Shown here: positions 34,339 to 45,134 of the stretch, one piece after another | How positions within the stretch are numbered: position 1 is the stretch's first letter | Layout: each line of letters starts with the position of its first letter | Assembly: GCA_013396915.1 (NCBI GenBank) | Contig: VWZL01001962.1 | Span: 184,033 to 248,032 of the forward strand | Direction: 5' to 3' | DNA length: 64,000 nt | Origin: Stercorarius parasiticus | Taxonomy: Eukaryota > Chordata > Aves > Charadriiformes > Stercorariidae | Translations under genes and position numbers: made by a program | The notes under the pieces: generated by a model | The model's input: the letters and a program-made list of their open reading frames with translations, nothing else | What the model was told of the DNA's origin: nothing | Database searches by the model: none

Positions 34339-34950
34339 ATAGAATCAGAGAATCATAGAATCATCCAGGTTGGAAGGGACCTTTCAGATCATCAAGTCCA
34401 ACCATCAACGTAACTCTGACAAAAACCATCACTAACCCATGCCCCTCAGCACCACGTCTGCCCGGCTTTTAAATCCCTCCAGGGATGGGGACTCAAACAC
34501 TTCCCTGGGCAGCCTGTTCCAATGCTTGATAACCCTTTTCATGTAGAAGTTTTTCCTAATGTCCATCCTAAACCTCCCCTGGGGCAACTTTCCTCTTGTC
34601 CTGTCGCCTGTTCCTTGGGAGCAGAGACCGACCCCCCCTGGCTACACCCTCCTTTCAGGGAGTTGTAGGGAGTGAGAAGGTCTCCCCTCAGCCTCCTTTT
34701 CTCCAGGCTGAACACCCCCAGCTCCCTCAGCCGCTCCTCACAAGACTTGTGCTCCAGACCCCTCACCAGCTCCCTTGCCCTTCTCTGGACGCGCTCCAGC
34801 CCCTCAAGGTCTTCCTTGTGGTGAGGGGCCCAAAACTGGACACAGCGCTTGAGGTGGGGCCTCACCANACCGGAGAGCCGTCCTGCCCTCAAGGAGATCA
34901 ACACTCCCACCCAACTTGGTGTTGTCTGCAAGCCTACTGAAGGCTCCTCC
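34339..34950 (-). mobile_element. CR1 LINE of a third subfamily, with internal break
   Basis: The 3' terminus at the left (ATAGAATCAGAGAATCATAG) continues into CATCCAGGTTGGAAGGGACC and the distinctive TCAAGTCCAACCATCAAC block, which differs from the other copies here. Read on the minus strand, ORF2 C-terminal residues [20 protein letters not shown] and [12 protein letters not shown] are intact at about 34640-34800. At the unresolved base 34868 the CR1 sequence jumps from a GGTGAGGCCCC-type position to a distant part, so a stretch is deleted or misassembled there. Confidence 0.93.
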
Positions 34951-36420
34951 TTCGGCAGGAACGAGCCTCTGCCCACGTAAACCCGGGAGACGATTAGACG
35001 CCTACGAACCTCCTCTGTTGTTTGCCTGCCGCGAAGCTCCCTGCCCCTTTGACCTCATCAAGCTTTAGCATTTGAGACACACTAAGTCAGCTGAATCCTT
35101 TCACATCCCAAACGCGCTCTCCCGCCCCGTCCCACCTCGACTCTGTTAACAACAGCACTATCGCACAGTCGTTTCCAAACGCTTTCCAGTCAGATCAAGC
35201 CCAAAGCCTAAGGTTTATTGTTTTACCCTGCCTACAAGTTGCGGGGTGGGGGTGGGGAAGAGAAAATCAGGAAAGGGAAAAATAGAAAAACCAAGCTTCA
35301 ATATTCAGGTTCTTAACGCCGAGTAGTTAGAGAGTGGGAAGAAGCGTATTTTATTTGAAGTAAAAAGTCCGTGCTTCTCCATGAGTCTGTCCTTGAACAG
35401 AAGATGGGATTAAAATTGCAATTAAATGTGGAAATAATACGTATCTATATATGAGAGGATACTTAATGCAGATGTTAGACATAAGAAAAAAAGGTCACCA
35501 AGCCAACCGATGCCTTCAGGAGAGGTTGCCGTTAACTACTGCACTGAACTGAATGATCTCTTCTTTGAATGATCTTGAATGATCCCGTCCTTGGGGAATT
35601 CAGGACAAGCAGATTTCACGCTCAACCCGCTCAGTCTTGACTTAAAAACAATGCCGTGCTTTCCTCCTTTTTCCTGCTTTTTCAGCTCTCAAATGGTTTC
35701 CTTACTGAAGGCAGGAACACGTTCTCTCTGTCTTCTAAAGAAGCCACCGCCATCAGCCCTGGCTGCGTCAAACCCTGGCCCGGGGCTAAGCCAGCTCGGG
35801 TCCGGCTTTCCGCACCAGTTTCCCCAGCAAACACCTTCCGCTGCCACCACGGATACAATTTAAACCAGACAAATGGATATAAAGCTAAACGCTTATCTCC
35901 CATCTGAAACAGTTTTGTCTTAGGAAAGATCCTAGCGTGCTGCTTAAGCCAAACTCCATCTTATATTTAAGACTCGACACGTCCGTCTTTACGATGCCGT
36001 GTTTCCATCCCAGTCTAGAACGTTATCCTGAAACCAGGCTGCTCCCCTTTGCTTCATCTTCACGCGATGATTAAATCCACGAGTTTGCCTCTCTCTGTGC
36101 CTTGCCAACCTACCGAGACTTAAGTCATGCCATATTTTCAACCCGCTGAGGGAAGAGCTGTCTCTAACAGCTTACTGGTGGGTTTTCTTCGGTGCGAAGC
36201 TGCAGGAGCCTCCCAGAGCATCTTTCCCAAGCGTCGGTGGCCGGATGGATCTGCTCTCCCAGTTGCACTCTTGCAGGCAGTGAGTGCGGGAGATATCCAG
36301 ACCACTTTGCCGCGCGCAGGGCCAGCTCTCCTCCTTGCAAGCCCCAGTTCAGCAGCCAGCACTCCCGGGGGGCTCGGGGGGCCCAGGGGCAGCAGGAGAG
36401 CTTCCGCAGCAGCTGCCTTC
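34951..36420. other. Single-copy stretch, nothing recognised
   Basis: About 1.5 kb between a CR1 copy and the minisatellite flank of the assembly gap. Short frames only; no convincing splice-bounded exon. Confidence 0.55.
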
Positions 36421-36450
36421 CCCATCCCATCCCATCCCATCCCATCCCAT
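36421..36450 (+). repeat. (CCCAT)6 microsatellite
   Basis: Six perfect CCCAT units. The minus strand therefore carries six GGG runs separated by AT, a strong G-quadruplex-forming pattern. Confidence 0.95.
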
Positions 36451-36467
36451 GGGTTTGTGTCTGGTGC

Positions 36468-36768
36468 TCCCCCAGCCTGGTGCTCCTCCATCCCCGTGCT
36501 CCTGCATCCCAGCAGCCCCTCCCCATCCTGATGCTCCACATCCTGGTGCTCCTGCGTCTCTGTAATCCCCCCCATCCCAGTGCTCCTGCATCCCGCTGCA
36601 CCCCCGGTATTCTCCCGCATTCCGCTACCCACCCCATGCTGGTCCCCATCCCAGTACCCCCCTCCGGTACCCCACATCCTGACATCCCACATCCCAGTGC
36701 TCCTCAGCCTGGCACTTCCATCTCGGTGCCCCCATCCCACTACCCCCATTCTGGTGCCCCCATCCCAG
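36468..36768 (+). repeat. Degenerate C-rich minisatellite ending at the gap
   Basis: Variants of a unit of about 15-18 bases, of the type TGGTGCTCCTGCATCCCAG, follow one another up to the first N (TGGTGCTCC at about 36478, TGATGCTCC at about 36530, GTGCTCCTGCATCC at about 36579, TGCCCCCATCCCA at about 36728 and 36754). Spacing is irregular. The large open frames across it on both strands follow from the lack of A/T-rich stop codons. Confidence 0.8.
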
Positions 36769-37624
36769 NNNNNNNNNNNNNNNNNNNNNNNNNNNNNNNN
36801 NNNNNNNNNNNNNNNNNNNNNNNNNNNNNNNNNNNNNNNNNNNNNNNNNNNNNNNNNNNNNNNNNNNNNNNNNNNNNNNNNNNNNNNNNNNNNNNNNNNN
36901 NNNNNNNNNNNNNNNNNNNNNNNNNNNNNNNNNNNNNNNNNNNNNNNNNNNNNNNNNNNNNNNNNNNNNNNNNNNNNNNNNNNNNNNNNNNNNNNNNNNN
37001 NNNNNNNNNNNNNNNNNNNNNNNNNNNNNNNNNNNNNNNNNNNNNNNNNNNNNNNNNNNNNNNNNNNNNNNNNNNNNNNNNNNNNNNNNNNNNNNNNNNN
37101 NNNNNNNNNNNNNNNNNNNNNNNNNNNNNNNNNNNNNNNNNNNNNNNNNNNNNNNNNNNNNNNNNNNNNNNNNNNNNNNNNNNNNNNNNNNNNNNNNNNN
37201 NNNNNNNNNNNNNNNNNNNNNNNNNNNNNNNNNNNNNNNNNNNNNNNNNNNNNNNNNNNNNNNNNNNNNNNNNNNNNNNNNNNNNNNNNNNNNNNNNNNN
37301 NNNNNNNNNNNNNNNNNNNNNNNNNNNNNNNNNNNNNNNNNNNNNNNNNNNNNNNNNNNNNNNNNNNNNNNNNNNNNNNNNNNNNNNNNNNNNNNNNNNN
37401 NNNNNNNNNNNNNNNNNNNNNNNNNNNNNNNNNNNNNNNNNNNNNNNNNNNNNNNNNNNNNNNNNNNNNNNNNNNNNNNNNNNNNNNNNNNNNNNNNNNN
37501 NNNNNNNNNNNNNNNNNNNNNNNNNNNNNNNNNNNNNNNNNNNNNNNNNNNNNNNNNNNNNNNNNNNNNNNNNNNNNNNNNNNNNNNNNNNNNNNNNNNN
37601 NNNNNNNNNNNNNNNNNNNNNNNN
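36769..37624. other. Assembly gap (856 N)
   Basis: All bases are N. The gap follows the C-rich minisatellite directly, so the missing sequence is probably more of the same array. Open frames drawn across it (for example 36138-37769 minus and 36192-37940 plus) have no meaning. Confidence 1.
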
Positions 37625-37650
37625 CCCACCCCACCATCTTCCCCTTCCAG

Positions 37651-37936
37651 TCTATGGGGCCCGGGGGGGTCCTTTCCTGCCACCCTGCCTGCACACCCAC
37701 GGCTCCCACCTGCAGCAAGAGGACATGGGGGGACCCTTCCCACCTCAGCCCATGCAGGGCATCTCCCAAACCTTCCCCTACAGTGCCACGGGGGATGGCG
37801 CAGAGGGGCCCGGCCGCCTTACGGAGCGCCCCATGGAAAGGGAGGAGAGCAGGAGTGATGCGGAGGATGGTGGGGATGGGACCTCAGCGGGTGGGTCTGC
37901 GGTGAAGGACCACGTCCACGAGCCGCTAAGGTGCAC
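37651..37936 (+). CDS. Weak candidate exon, unknown protein
   Basis: The segment starts after a pyrimidine-rich acceptor (CCATCTTCCCCTTCCAG, ending 37650) and ends before a GTAAGC donor (37937-37942). Only one plus-strand frame stays open through it. It reads VYGARGGPFLPPC at the start, a QQEDMGGPFPPQPMQG part in the middle and an acidic, serine-rich EREESRSDAEDGGDG part near the end, in the style of disordered regions of regulatory proteins. It needs one base from the previous exon and leaves two. The previous exon would lie in or beyond the N gap. I do not recognise the protein, and GC richness makes chance openness likely. Confidence 0.2.
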
Positions 37937-39771
37937 GTAAGCCCTCACACACTGCAGCTCCCACCCACCACATCTCCTCCACCCAGCCACATCCCGGGAG
38001 GAGGATGGGATCCATCACGCTGCACTTTCAGCTCTGTCCGTCTGGGCCACAGGAAGGCCAGCGGCCACCCCACGAGCTGCCGTGAGGGACCATCTGGGAC
38101 AGGCTGTCTCATTGCATTGCGTTAGCCACCGCGTTCTCCGGCTGCCTTCAGCCCCTTGGGCTCAGCTGCTGTCCTGCTCTCAAACCAGATCCATGAGATC
38201 TTCTGCTCTTGCAGCCCTTTCTTCAGGTCACTCGTCCCTCCCTGACCACGCTCTTGCACAAGATGAAGTTTTTCCCTTGTGTCTCGGAGCCAACGAGGAC
38301 GGACAGCGCGTTCCCAGCCGTCCTCAATGATGTCTCTTCCCCCAGTGACCCATCGCATGGTCCCATGGCTGTGACAAGCAAGTGGGTCCTTCTGCCACCT
38401 CGGTGTCAGACCACCCTGGCAGGGTTCCTACAGGATCAGAGGAAGGTTTTAGGGTTTCTTGCTTGGAGCTCTATCAGGTGGCTCTACTTTGGGGAAAAGT
38501 TTGGGGAAGGAAATGGTCATCAGGAAAAAAGCACTGGCTGATGGCAGAGATGGGGACACCAGAAAAGGCCACAGCACCTGCTCCCATACCAGCTTCCATG
38601 CGCAGCAGGTTGGATTTCCCACCGGTTGCCTGGAAAAGCCATTTGTCGGCTGGGCTGGGCATACCAGCTGCTGAGGGTGCTCCTGTTGCTGCAGAGATGT
38701 TCACCACTGAGATTTCAGTGCCCAGGCAGGGTCCCAAGTTGGGTGCTCCCACCTAGAGCAGTTTGGGGGTTGTTTCCTCCACCCAAAGGCATCCTGAGGC
38801 TGAAGACATCCTTTTGAGATCCCTCCAACTGTGGTCAGACCCACTCCAGACCTGGTATCAGCCTGGCTCAAGGTGGTAGAGCAAGCTCTGACCCCACCAT
38901 GGGGACAGGTATCATCTCCTAACCCCAACCCTTTTGGGATGGAGATTGCTTGGGGAAACGCCACCAGGAACAGCACGATAAGAAGTGACCTGGCTTCCAG
39001 CAGCCAGGAGTTAAAGGTGGGAACTGGATGCAGCTCCCAACTCAATTTCTTCTAACCAGCCCTTCCCCTGGGAATACAGCTCAGGGCCTTGCTGAAGCCA
39101 GGGTTGGAGATGAAAAGGCAGGGACAACCTGCAGCAGCAAGTCCCATAGCTGCATCTTTGCAAGAAGATACTTTATAGTTTGTTTTAACTTGCTCCTTGA
39201 CCTCCTTTGGATGCTGTCTTGTTCTTCTCCTGGAAGTAATGAGTATTTTGTTCTCCAGAGGCCATCTCCACACCCATATGTGACTGTATCTTCTCTGCTC
39301 TCAGTCTTAGGACTTCATGGGCATAGCCTGGGACCTGTTCCACTTCCCTGAACATCATTTGCATTAGGGAAAGTGCTACCAGGGTTAATTGGGGCTGCAG
39401 CTTATTTCAAATAATGACAATTTTAAAGTACAGGACTCTGCCAGCAAAGAACTGGACTCAGGCATGAAGGTCTGGTGGGACACTGGGAAGTTCTTCCATG
39501 CGCAGGAGAAAGCCCAGGGCTGTGTCTACACAGAGCTGGCCTCCCTGCTGGAGCAGCTGGTCATGTCCCAGCGATGCAGCTCTGTACTGGGAAGGATCTG
39601 GCCCAGGAGATCTCTCCTGCATTCCTCCTCATCCACCCAGCAACCTAAAAGCACGAGGGCCTTTGATTTTAGCATCAGGACTTTGCCTCTGCCCTTGACT
39701 GATGAAGCTTGTTCAGCACCAGCTGGTGGTCTGTTGGGTGCTGACAGGGTGGGTGGTGCACAGCCTGCTCT
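37937..39771. other. Single-copy stretch, nothing recognised
   Basis: About 1.8 kb with short overlapping frames on both strands and no recognisable repeat, RNA gene or domain. Confidence 0.55.
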
Positions 39772-39857
39772 GCTTGGCCCAGGTGCCCTCTCAATGGCCA
39801 TGATGCCACGTTGCTTGGCTCAGGTGCCCTCTCAATGGCCATGATGCCATGATGCCA
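39772..39857 (+). repeat. 41-bp tandem duplication
   Basis: GCTTGGCCCAGGTGCCCTCT begins at 39772 and recurs as GCTTGGCTCAGGTGCCCTCT at 39813, followed in both by CAATGGCCATGATGCCA. The second copy has an extra TGATGCCA. The array ends where the CR1 at 39858 begins. Confidence 0.9.
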
Positions 39858-40479
39858 AGTTCTGGCTTGTATCAGGAATAGCGTGGCCAGCAGGAGTAGG
39901 GAGGTGATTGTGCCTCTGTCCTCGGCACTGGTGAGGCCTCACCTCGAGTACTGTGTTCAGTTCCGGGCCCCTCTGTCCAAGAGGGCCATTGAAGTGCTGG
40001 AGCGGGTCCAGAGGAGAGCTACCAAGCTGGTGAGGGGTCTGGAGACCAAGTCGTATGAGGAGAGGCTGAGGGACCTGGGCATGTTTAGTTTGGAGAAGAG
40101 GAGGCTGAGGGGAGACCTCATTGCCCTCTACAACTACCTGAAAGGAGCTTGCAGAGAGGTGGGTGTTGGCCTCTTCTCCCAGGTGAATAATGACAGGACC
40201 AGAGGAAATGGTCTGAAGTTGTGGCAGGGGAGGTTTAGATTAGATATCCGGAAGAATTCCTTTACTGAAAGAGTGGTCAGGCCCTGGAACAGCCTGCCCA
40301 GGGAGGTGGTGGAGTCACCATCCCTAGAGGTATTTAAGAAACGTGTAGATTTGGCACTTCAGGGCATGCTCTAGTGATAGAGACTGTAGGGGTTTTTTGT
40401 GTGTGTGTATGGTTGGACTCGATGATCTCAAAGGTCCTTTCCAACCATGAAGATTCTATGAGTCGATGATTCTATGATG
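39858..40479 (+). mobile_element. CR1 LINE with open ORF2 C-terminal segment
   Basis: This is a 5'-truncated CR1 on the plus strand. It begins around TCTGGCTTGTATCAGGAATAG and ends with GATTCTATGAGTCGATGATT then CTATGATG, the 8-bp-type terminal repeat. The 3' UTR uses the GGTTGGACTCGATGATCTCAA variant, a fourth subfamily in this window. It is the least damaged copy here. Confidence 0.97.
39883..40374 (+). pseudogene. CR1 ORF2 (endonuclease/reverse transcriptase) C-terminal fragment
   Basis: The frame stays open for 163 codons and ends at the natural ORF2 stop. It encodes only the conserved region after the reverse-transcriptase domain: [13 protein letters not shown] at about residues 15-27, [16 protein letters not shown] at about 39-54, [20 protein letters not shown] at about 70-89, [10 protein letters not shown] at about 116-125 and [18 protein letters not shown] at about 139-156. 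The endonuclease and catalytic polymerase domains are missing because of 5' truncation, so it cannot mobilise. The apparent start is a GTG within the older ORF2 frame, not a real initiation codon. The intact frame suggests a comparatively recent insertion. Confidence 0.9.
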
Positions 40480-40582
40480 CCACACAGAGGGTAGCATTTA
40501 GTGGCACTGAGGTGACACTGAGCCCAATGCCATTTTCTTCTCCAAATCCATCTGAGCCAAGGCCCTGGGTCCCACTCTAAGG

Positions 40583-40654
40583 CCAGGGGTTGGAATTAGA
40601 TGATCTTTAAGGTCCCTTCCAACCTAAACCATTCTATGATTCTTTGATTCTATG
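40583..40654 (+). mobile_element. Short CR1 3'-end fragment
   Basis: GGCCAGGGGTTGGAATTAGATG leads into AAGGTCCCTTCCAACCTAAAC and CATTCTATGATTCTTTGATT then CTATG. Only about 70 terminal bases are present, 104 bases after the end of the larger copy and in the same orientation. Confidence 0.92.
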
Positions 40655-42383
40655 GTCTACGCTCTCCACCATTTGGAGAAGAGACCTTCCACGGTCTTCT
40701 TGCTCCTGCCCATCACCTGCCTGAGCACCACAGCTCCAGGGAACCCACACACACGCACAGATGTGCTGCCCACACATGGCCCAGCTGGACACGCTACACG
40801 CCCACCGTGTCGCTGGCCCAGGAGGGACAGATGTTTGTAAGGACCAGCCCTGCTCCCATCTATGGTCAGCACTTGTCCAGAGACAAGAAATCTGGGTCCT
40901 GCTTCCAACCCTGACACCTTTGCAAGGTGGGTCTGACTCCGAGTGCTTCCCACCTCTCCCAAGAGCCACGAAGAGGGGTAGGAAGCGGGGTTGGGAAAAA
41001 TCCACCTTTCCTGAGTTCCCTAGGAATGGAAATTAAATTAAGGGAGTAGCTTGAGGAGCAAATGTAATGAGATGGATAGGTTAAACAGTAGGATAAGCTG
41101 GAGGCCAGATGAACAAGGGTGGAAGGAGGTCCTTGTTTCTTGGGGCACCATGCTGCAGCACCATACTGGAGCACACTGCCTCCGAGACAGGTCCCATGGG
41201 AGCATGGTCTTGCTCTCCTGCCGGGATCCGGTGATGGGGAGGGACTGGAAAGGGACTGGAAGGTCGCAGGGACCCTCTGACCTTGGATAGGAGCTGGGGG
41301 CTCAGCGCCCTGCAGAGCTTCCCACCCGCAGTGCCTGGCTGTGCTCCCCGATGCTGGCCTGGCCGTGGGCAGCCAGCTTGCAGCACTGGAGTCGTATTTT
41401 TGGTTCTTTTTGGTTCTTTTTGGTTTCTCAGATGTTTTACCAAGGAAGTAATTTGGGAGGGATGGAGAAGAGGGTTAAACTCAGCTAACAGCATCACTGC
41501 TGCACCGTTGTAACACCAGCCTTCTGCTATTTAAATCAGATTAGAGCTATCACCATAATCTCTCCGTGGAGATACAGTTTCTATCTCCACTGATAGGAGA
41601 CAATCAGCATAAAAAAAGACTCATTTTCTTGCTCCCCTGCCCCAGCTGTAGGAAGGCAGAAGAGATGGTCCGCCCTGGCTGTGCCCAGGCACTGAAATCC
41701 AAAAGCCTGCTCCCTTCCTTCACGCTTTGCTCCAGGTGCCCACATCCATGAGGACCTCCTGGCCTTGTGCGGGGGACAAGAGGGCTCCCATCCTTCTCAC
41801 GGACTTGCTGGCTCGACAAGACAGGATTTAAGCTCTTCTCAAGACCCTGCAGAAATGCTTGTCTGGCTTCTCTGCTTGCCAGGGAGCTCCCCCGGGCTGT
41901 GATTGTGCAGGTGGCCACAGAGGGGTGCCAGAGACTGCCTGTCTGCAGCCATCCATCCCTCTGCCAGGCACCAAACCCATCACAGAAAGCACTCTCTTCC
42001 TGCTGCAGCCCACCAAACTGTCCTCTCAGGAACGTGGTCCAGCATCCTGGACCCTGCAGATCCTTCAGATCCTGCAAGTTGCGACAGCCGAGCATGCAAC
42101 GCTGCTCGCAACATCAGAGTTAAGGTCCGCTGCGAGTCTCACCAACCGTTCTCAGCACAGAGCAGGACGGGGACTACAAGGATCCCCTGCAGTAGCCCAT
42201 GGCAGTTGCAACTCAGTCCTTCCATAATCAAGGAATAAGGAAAGAATGATGCTAAATGTTGTTTACCCAAGTTCTGTCCCTTTGGAGTAACATTTTCCTG
42301 TTGTGATACCAGCAGGCAGTAAGCATCTGCAGGTAAAAAGACTCATATAGAACTTAGAGCAAGTCATAAACTATTATTATAGA
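40655..42383. other. Single-copy stretch with a small tandem repeat
   Basis: No gene recognised. A TTTTTGGTTC unit is repeated three times at 41395-41428. Frames up to 163 codons (41604-42095 minus) overlap plus-strand frames and lack domains. Confidence 0.55.
41395..41428 (+). repeat. 10-bp tandem repeat, three copies
   Basis: TTTTTGGTTC occurs three times in a row; the last copy reads TTTTTGGTTT. Confidence 0.9.
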
Positions 42384-42625
42384 GTAGAACAGAATCATAG
42401 AATGGTTCGGGTTGGAAGGGACCGTAAAGACCATCCAGTCCCACCCCCCTGCTCTGGGCAGGGACACCTCCCACCAGCCCAGGTTGCTCCAAGCCCCGTC
42501 CAGCCTGGCCTTGAACAAGGGATGGAGCATCCGCAGCCTCCCTGGGCAACCTGTTCCAGTGCCTCACCACCCTCACAGTAAAGAATTTCTTCCTAATATC
42601 CAATCTAAATCTACCCTCTTTCAGG
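42384..42625 (-). mobile_element. CR1 LINE 3' fragment
   Basis: Its 3' terminus is at the left (AGTAGAACAGAATCATAGAA), followed by GGTTCGGGTTGGAAGGGACC. The right edge is just inside the ORF2 end (ATCTAAATCTACCCTCTTTC). It has lost a few bases in the middle relative to its relatives (TTGAACAAGGGATGGAGC instead of the longer CTCCAGGGATGG form). Confidence 0.95.
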
Positions 42626-44820
42626 AGCAACCCGTGGTTTGGAGGAAATCCTCAGCCCTAAACCCTGATCTTCAGGGAGGCCTGAGGATGACCGGAACTT
42701 TTTTTATGGTCTTCCATGAGGAGTTACAAATCTCTCTCACCAAGTTCCATGAAAGAAGAGTTAACCGTCCCTGGGATGAAGCTGGTTTTAAAGTCTGCGT
42801 TACAAATGTAGGCTGGAGAACCCTCAGCTGCAAGCGCGGTGCGTTTCATGAGGCTGAGAGATGTTGCAGGACTCAGTAGACTCACATGTGCCCCTTGTTG
42901 CACACGTGCTGCATCCTGGCAGATGCTCTTTCTTTACTCAGAGAACTTGCTGGATGCTCCCTGGGCTCCTCTCGCTTGTCTTCCTCTCCGCTTCCTTTCC
43001 CCTGGAACCTTCAGAGGAGAAAAACAATTCCTGGTCCACAATTATTAAAATACATCAATTTTAATGAGCATTTAGGATGCGAAGTTGCTGCTACGGCGAG
43101 CGCGTAGCTGGCCAAATGCGTGTTTGAGCAGAAGCATTGCATAAGGCAAGGAAGAGCAGAGTCAGCCGAAGGAGCTCAGGATAGGGGAGAACAGCTGTAA
43201 CAGCTGGATGAACACGGAGGGCTCGCTGGGAGGCAGAGACAGGGGTGTTTTTATAAGCTAAACATGCATCCACAAATCACAGAACTCCTGCCAGTACCTT
43301 GACCTCTTGTGTTAATGACAAGGCAAGATCTGCAAGCAATTAAGGAAGGAGCCAGACTGATGCGCTGCCAAATCGCCCAAATTCATCCTAAGTCACACAA
43401 CAACATTACTTAAGGCCCTGCTCCAGGGATTTAGAGCATGGCATCTCCTCTTCCTTTTAGAAATAGCCCCCTCCAGCCAAAAAACAGCTAAGTTTCTAGC
43501 CCTCCTAAAAGGAGGGGGAGAAGAGGAGCAGAGGAACCTGGAAAATATGAACCAAGTTTAAACTCCCAGTTCAAAATAAACCCAGAAAGGAAAGGAGACT
43601 TGGAGGAGTTGGGGGGGGGCGAGGGAGGGGCTGACTCATGGTACTTGAATGCTTGGGGTTGGCAGTGCTGCCTGTGGCATTTCTGTTTTGAGTCCAGCCC
43701 ATGAAACCCTGGAAGTTTTGCAAGACGCTGTCAGATGATTTCGAGACCAAAACTATGCTTCGGGTCGGAGACTCTGCCCAGCTCTGCTCCAACCGTGGCT
43801 TGTGACATTGATTTTTCAACCTCTGTTCGTGAACTGAGGGGAAAGATAACTGAAGGCTAACATTCCTGCCATTACTCTTGTCCCCCAGCCAGCACTGGGG
43901 ACCCAGAGCAGTGTGTTGGAGCACGCTTTTGGCACCAAAGATGAGCAGCCAATTTTCTAGCACACCAGCAGCTCCAAAGGCCACGCAATCATTTCGGGAA
44001 AGGTCTGACTCAGGGACAAATCCACAGAAAGTTTCTGTCCCCCTCGGCACTCGTGGCACATTGATAACAACTCGCTTCTTCACGGGATGGAGGAAGGCCT
44101 GTGGGATTCACAAGGGCAAGAAGAAGCTCCTCTGCCCGGATCTCCTGCAGGCAGCGCAGGGGGGCAGGGGCGAGATGCAGACATCCCTGTGGGACGAGCA
44201 TCTCCATCCCGATGCTCAGGCACTAAGCTCATTCGCAAAGCCTTGAAGCAAGGCTAAGATCATGCCAAGAGCGGACCTTGGAGATCTCCACACTGTGAGG
44301 TTGGGGTAGGGTACCACAGCCACCAGCTGGGACCATCAGGAGAAGGTGGAGGCACCAGCCAGTGGGAGCAAGATGAGCTGGAGAGAAATTACCGAGCACA
44401 GGCTAGCTATCTGCGTAGGGGATGGCGCAGAGCCAGCCGATTAGATGTGGAGATGCAGGTCTCCTAACGCTGCCATCTTGAGTTGTTTTGCTGACCCAAG
44501 GCAGCTAAAAATAAAGGCAAGTGGACAAAACATCGCCTGCTCTCCTGACAAAGACCATTAGTAACTAAGGCTGGCCGTAGAGAACCACATTAGTGTGGCA
44601 CAGCTGGATTCTCCGCAGTTTGCCCGATGCTCGTCCTGCGGCCAAGGACTTCCCATAACACTCTTCTGCCTTCGTGATGTTTCAGGGAGCTCCCCTGACA
44701 GCTTTCCCCTCACTGGAGCACTGAGAAGATCTTTCTCTTCCACCTGAGGTGTAAGTGTATGTTTGGGACTTCTAATGCTTTGCCAGCTTGAAATACAGCT
44801 TTAGAGGGGGAGACAAGCAG
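42626..44820. other. Single-copy stretch, nothing recognised
   Basis: About 2.2 kb. The longest frame (43571-44083, minus, 170 codons) overlaps plus-strand frames and has no recognisable domain or splice support. Confidence 0.55.
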
Positions 44821-45134
44821 AATCACATCATAGAACAGAATCATGGAATAGTTTGGGTTGGAAGGGACCTCAAAGACCATCCAGTTCCAACCCCCTGCCC
44901 TGGGCAGGGACACCTCCCACCAGACCAGGTTGCTCCAAGCCCCGTCCAACCTGGCCTTGGACCCCTCCAGGGATGGGGCAGCCACAGCTTCTCTGGGCAA
45001 CCTGGGCCAGGGGCTCACCACCCTCACAGCAAACAATTTCTTCCCAATATCTCATCTAAATCTCCCCTCTTCCAGTTTGAAGCCATTACCCCTCGTCCTA
45101 TCACTACGTGCCCTTGTAAAAAGTCCCTCTCCTC
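44821..45134 (-). mobile_element. CR1 LINE 3' fragment
   Basis: It runs from CATAGAACAGAATCATGGAA at the 3' terminus to CCTTGTAAAAAGTCCCTCTC, inside ORF2. The subfamily matches 2600-3055. The minus-strand remnant frame includes SPWPRLPREAVAAPSLEG, the equivalent of the [12 protein letters not shown] stretch in the copy at 39883-40374. Confidence 0.95.

Noticed and set aside
36138..37769. Very long open frames across both strands (up to 580 codons)
   Set aside because: They consist mostly of N and of C-rich minisatellite; openness is an artefact of the gap.
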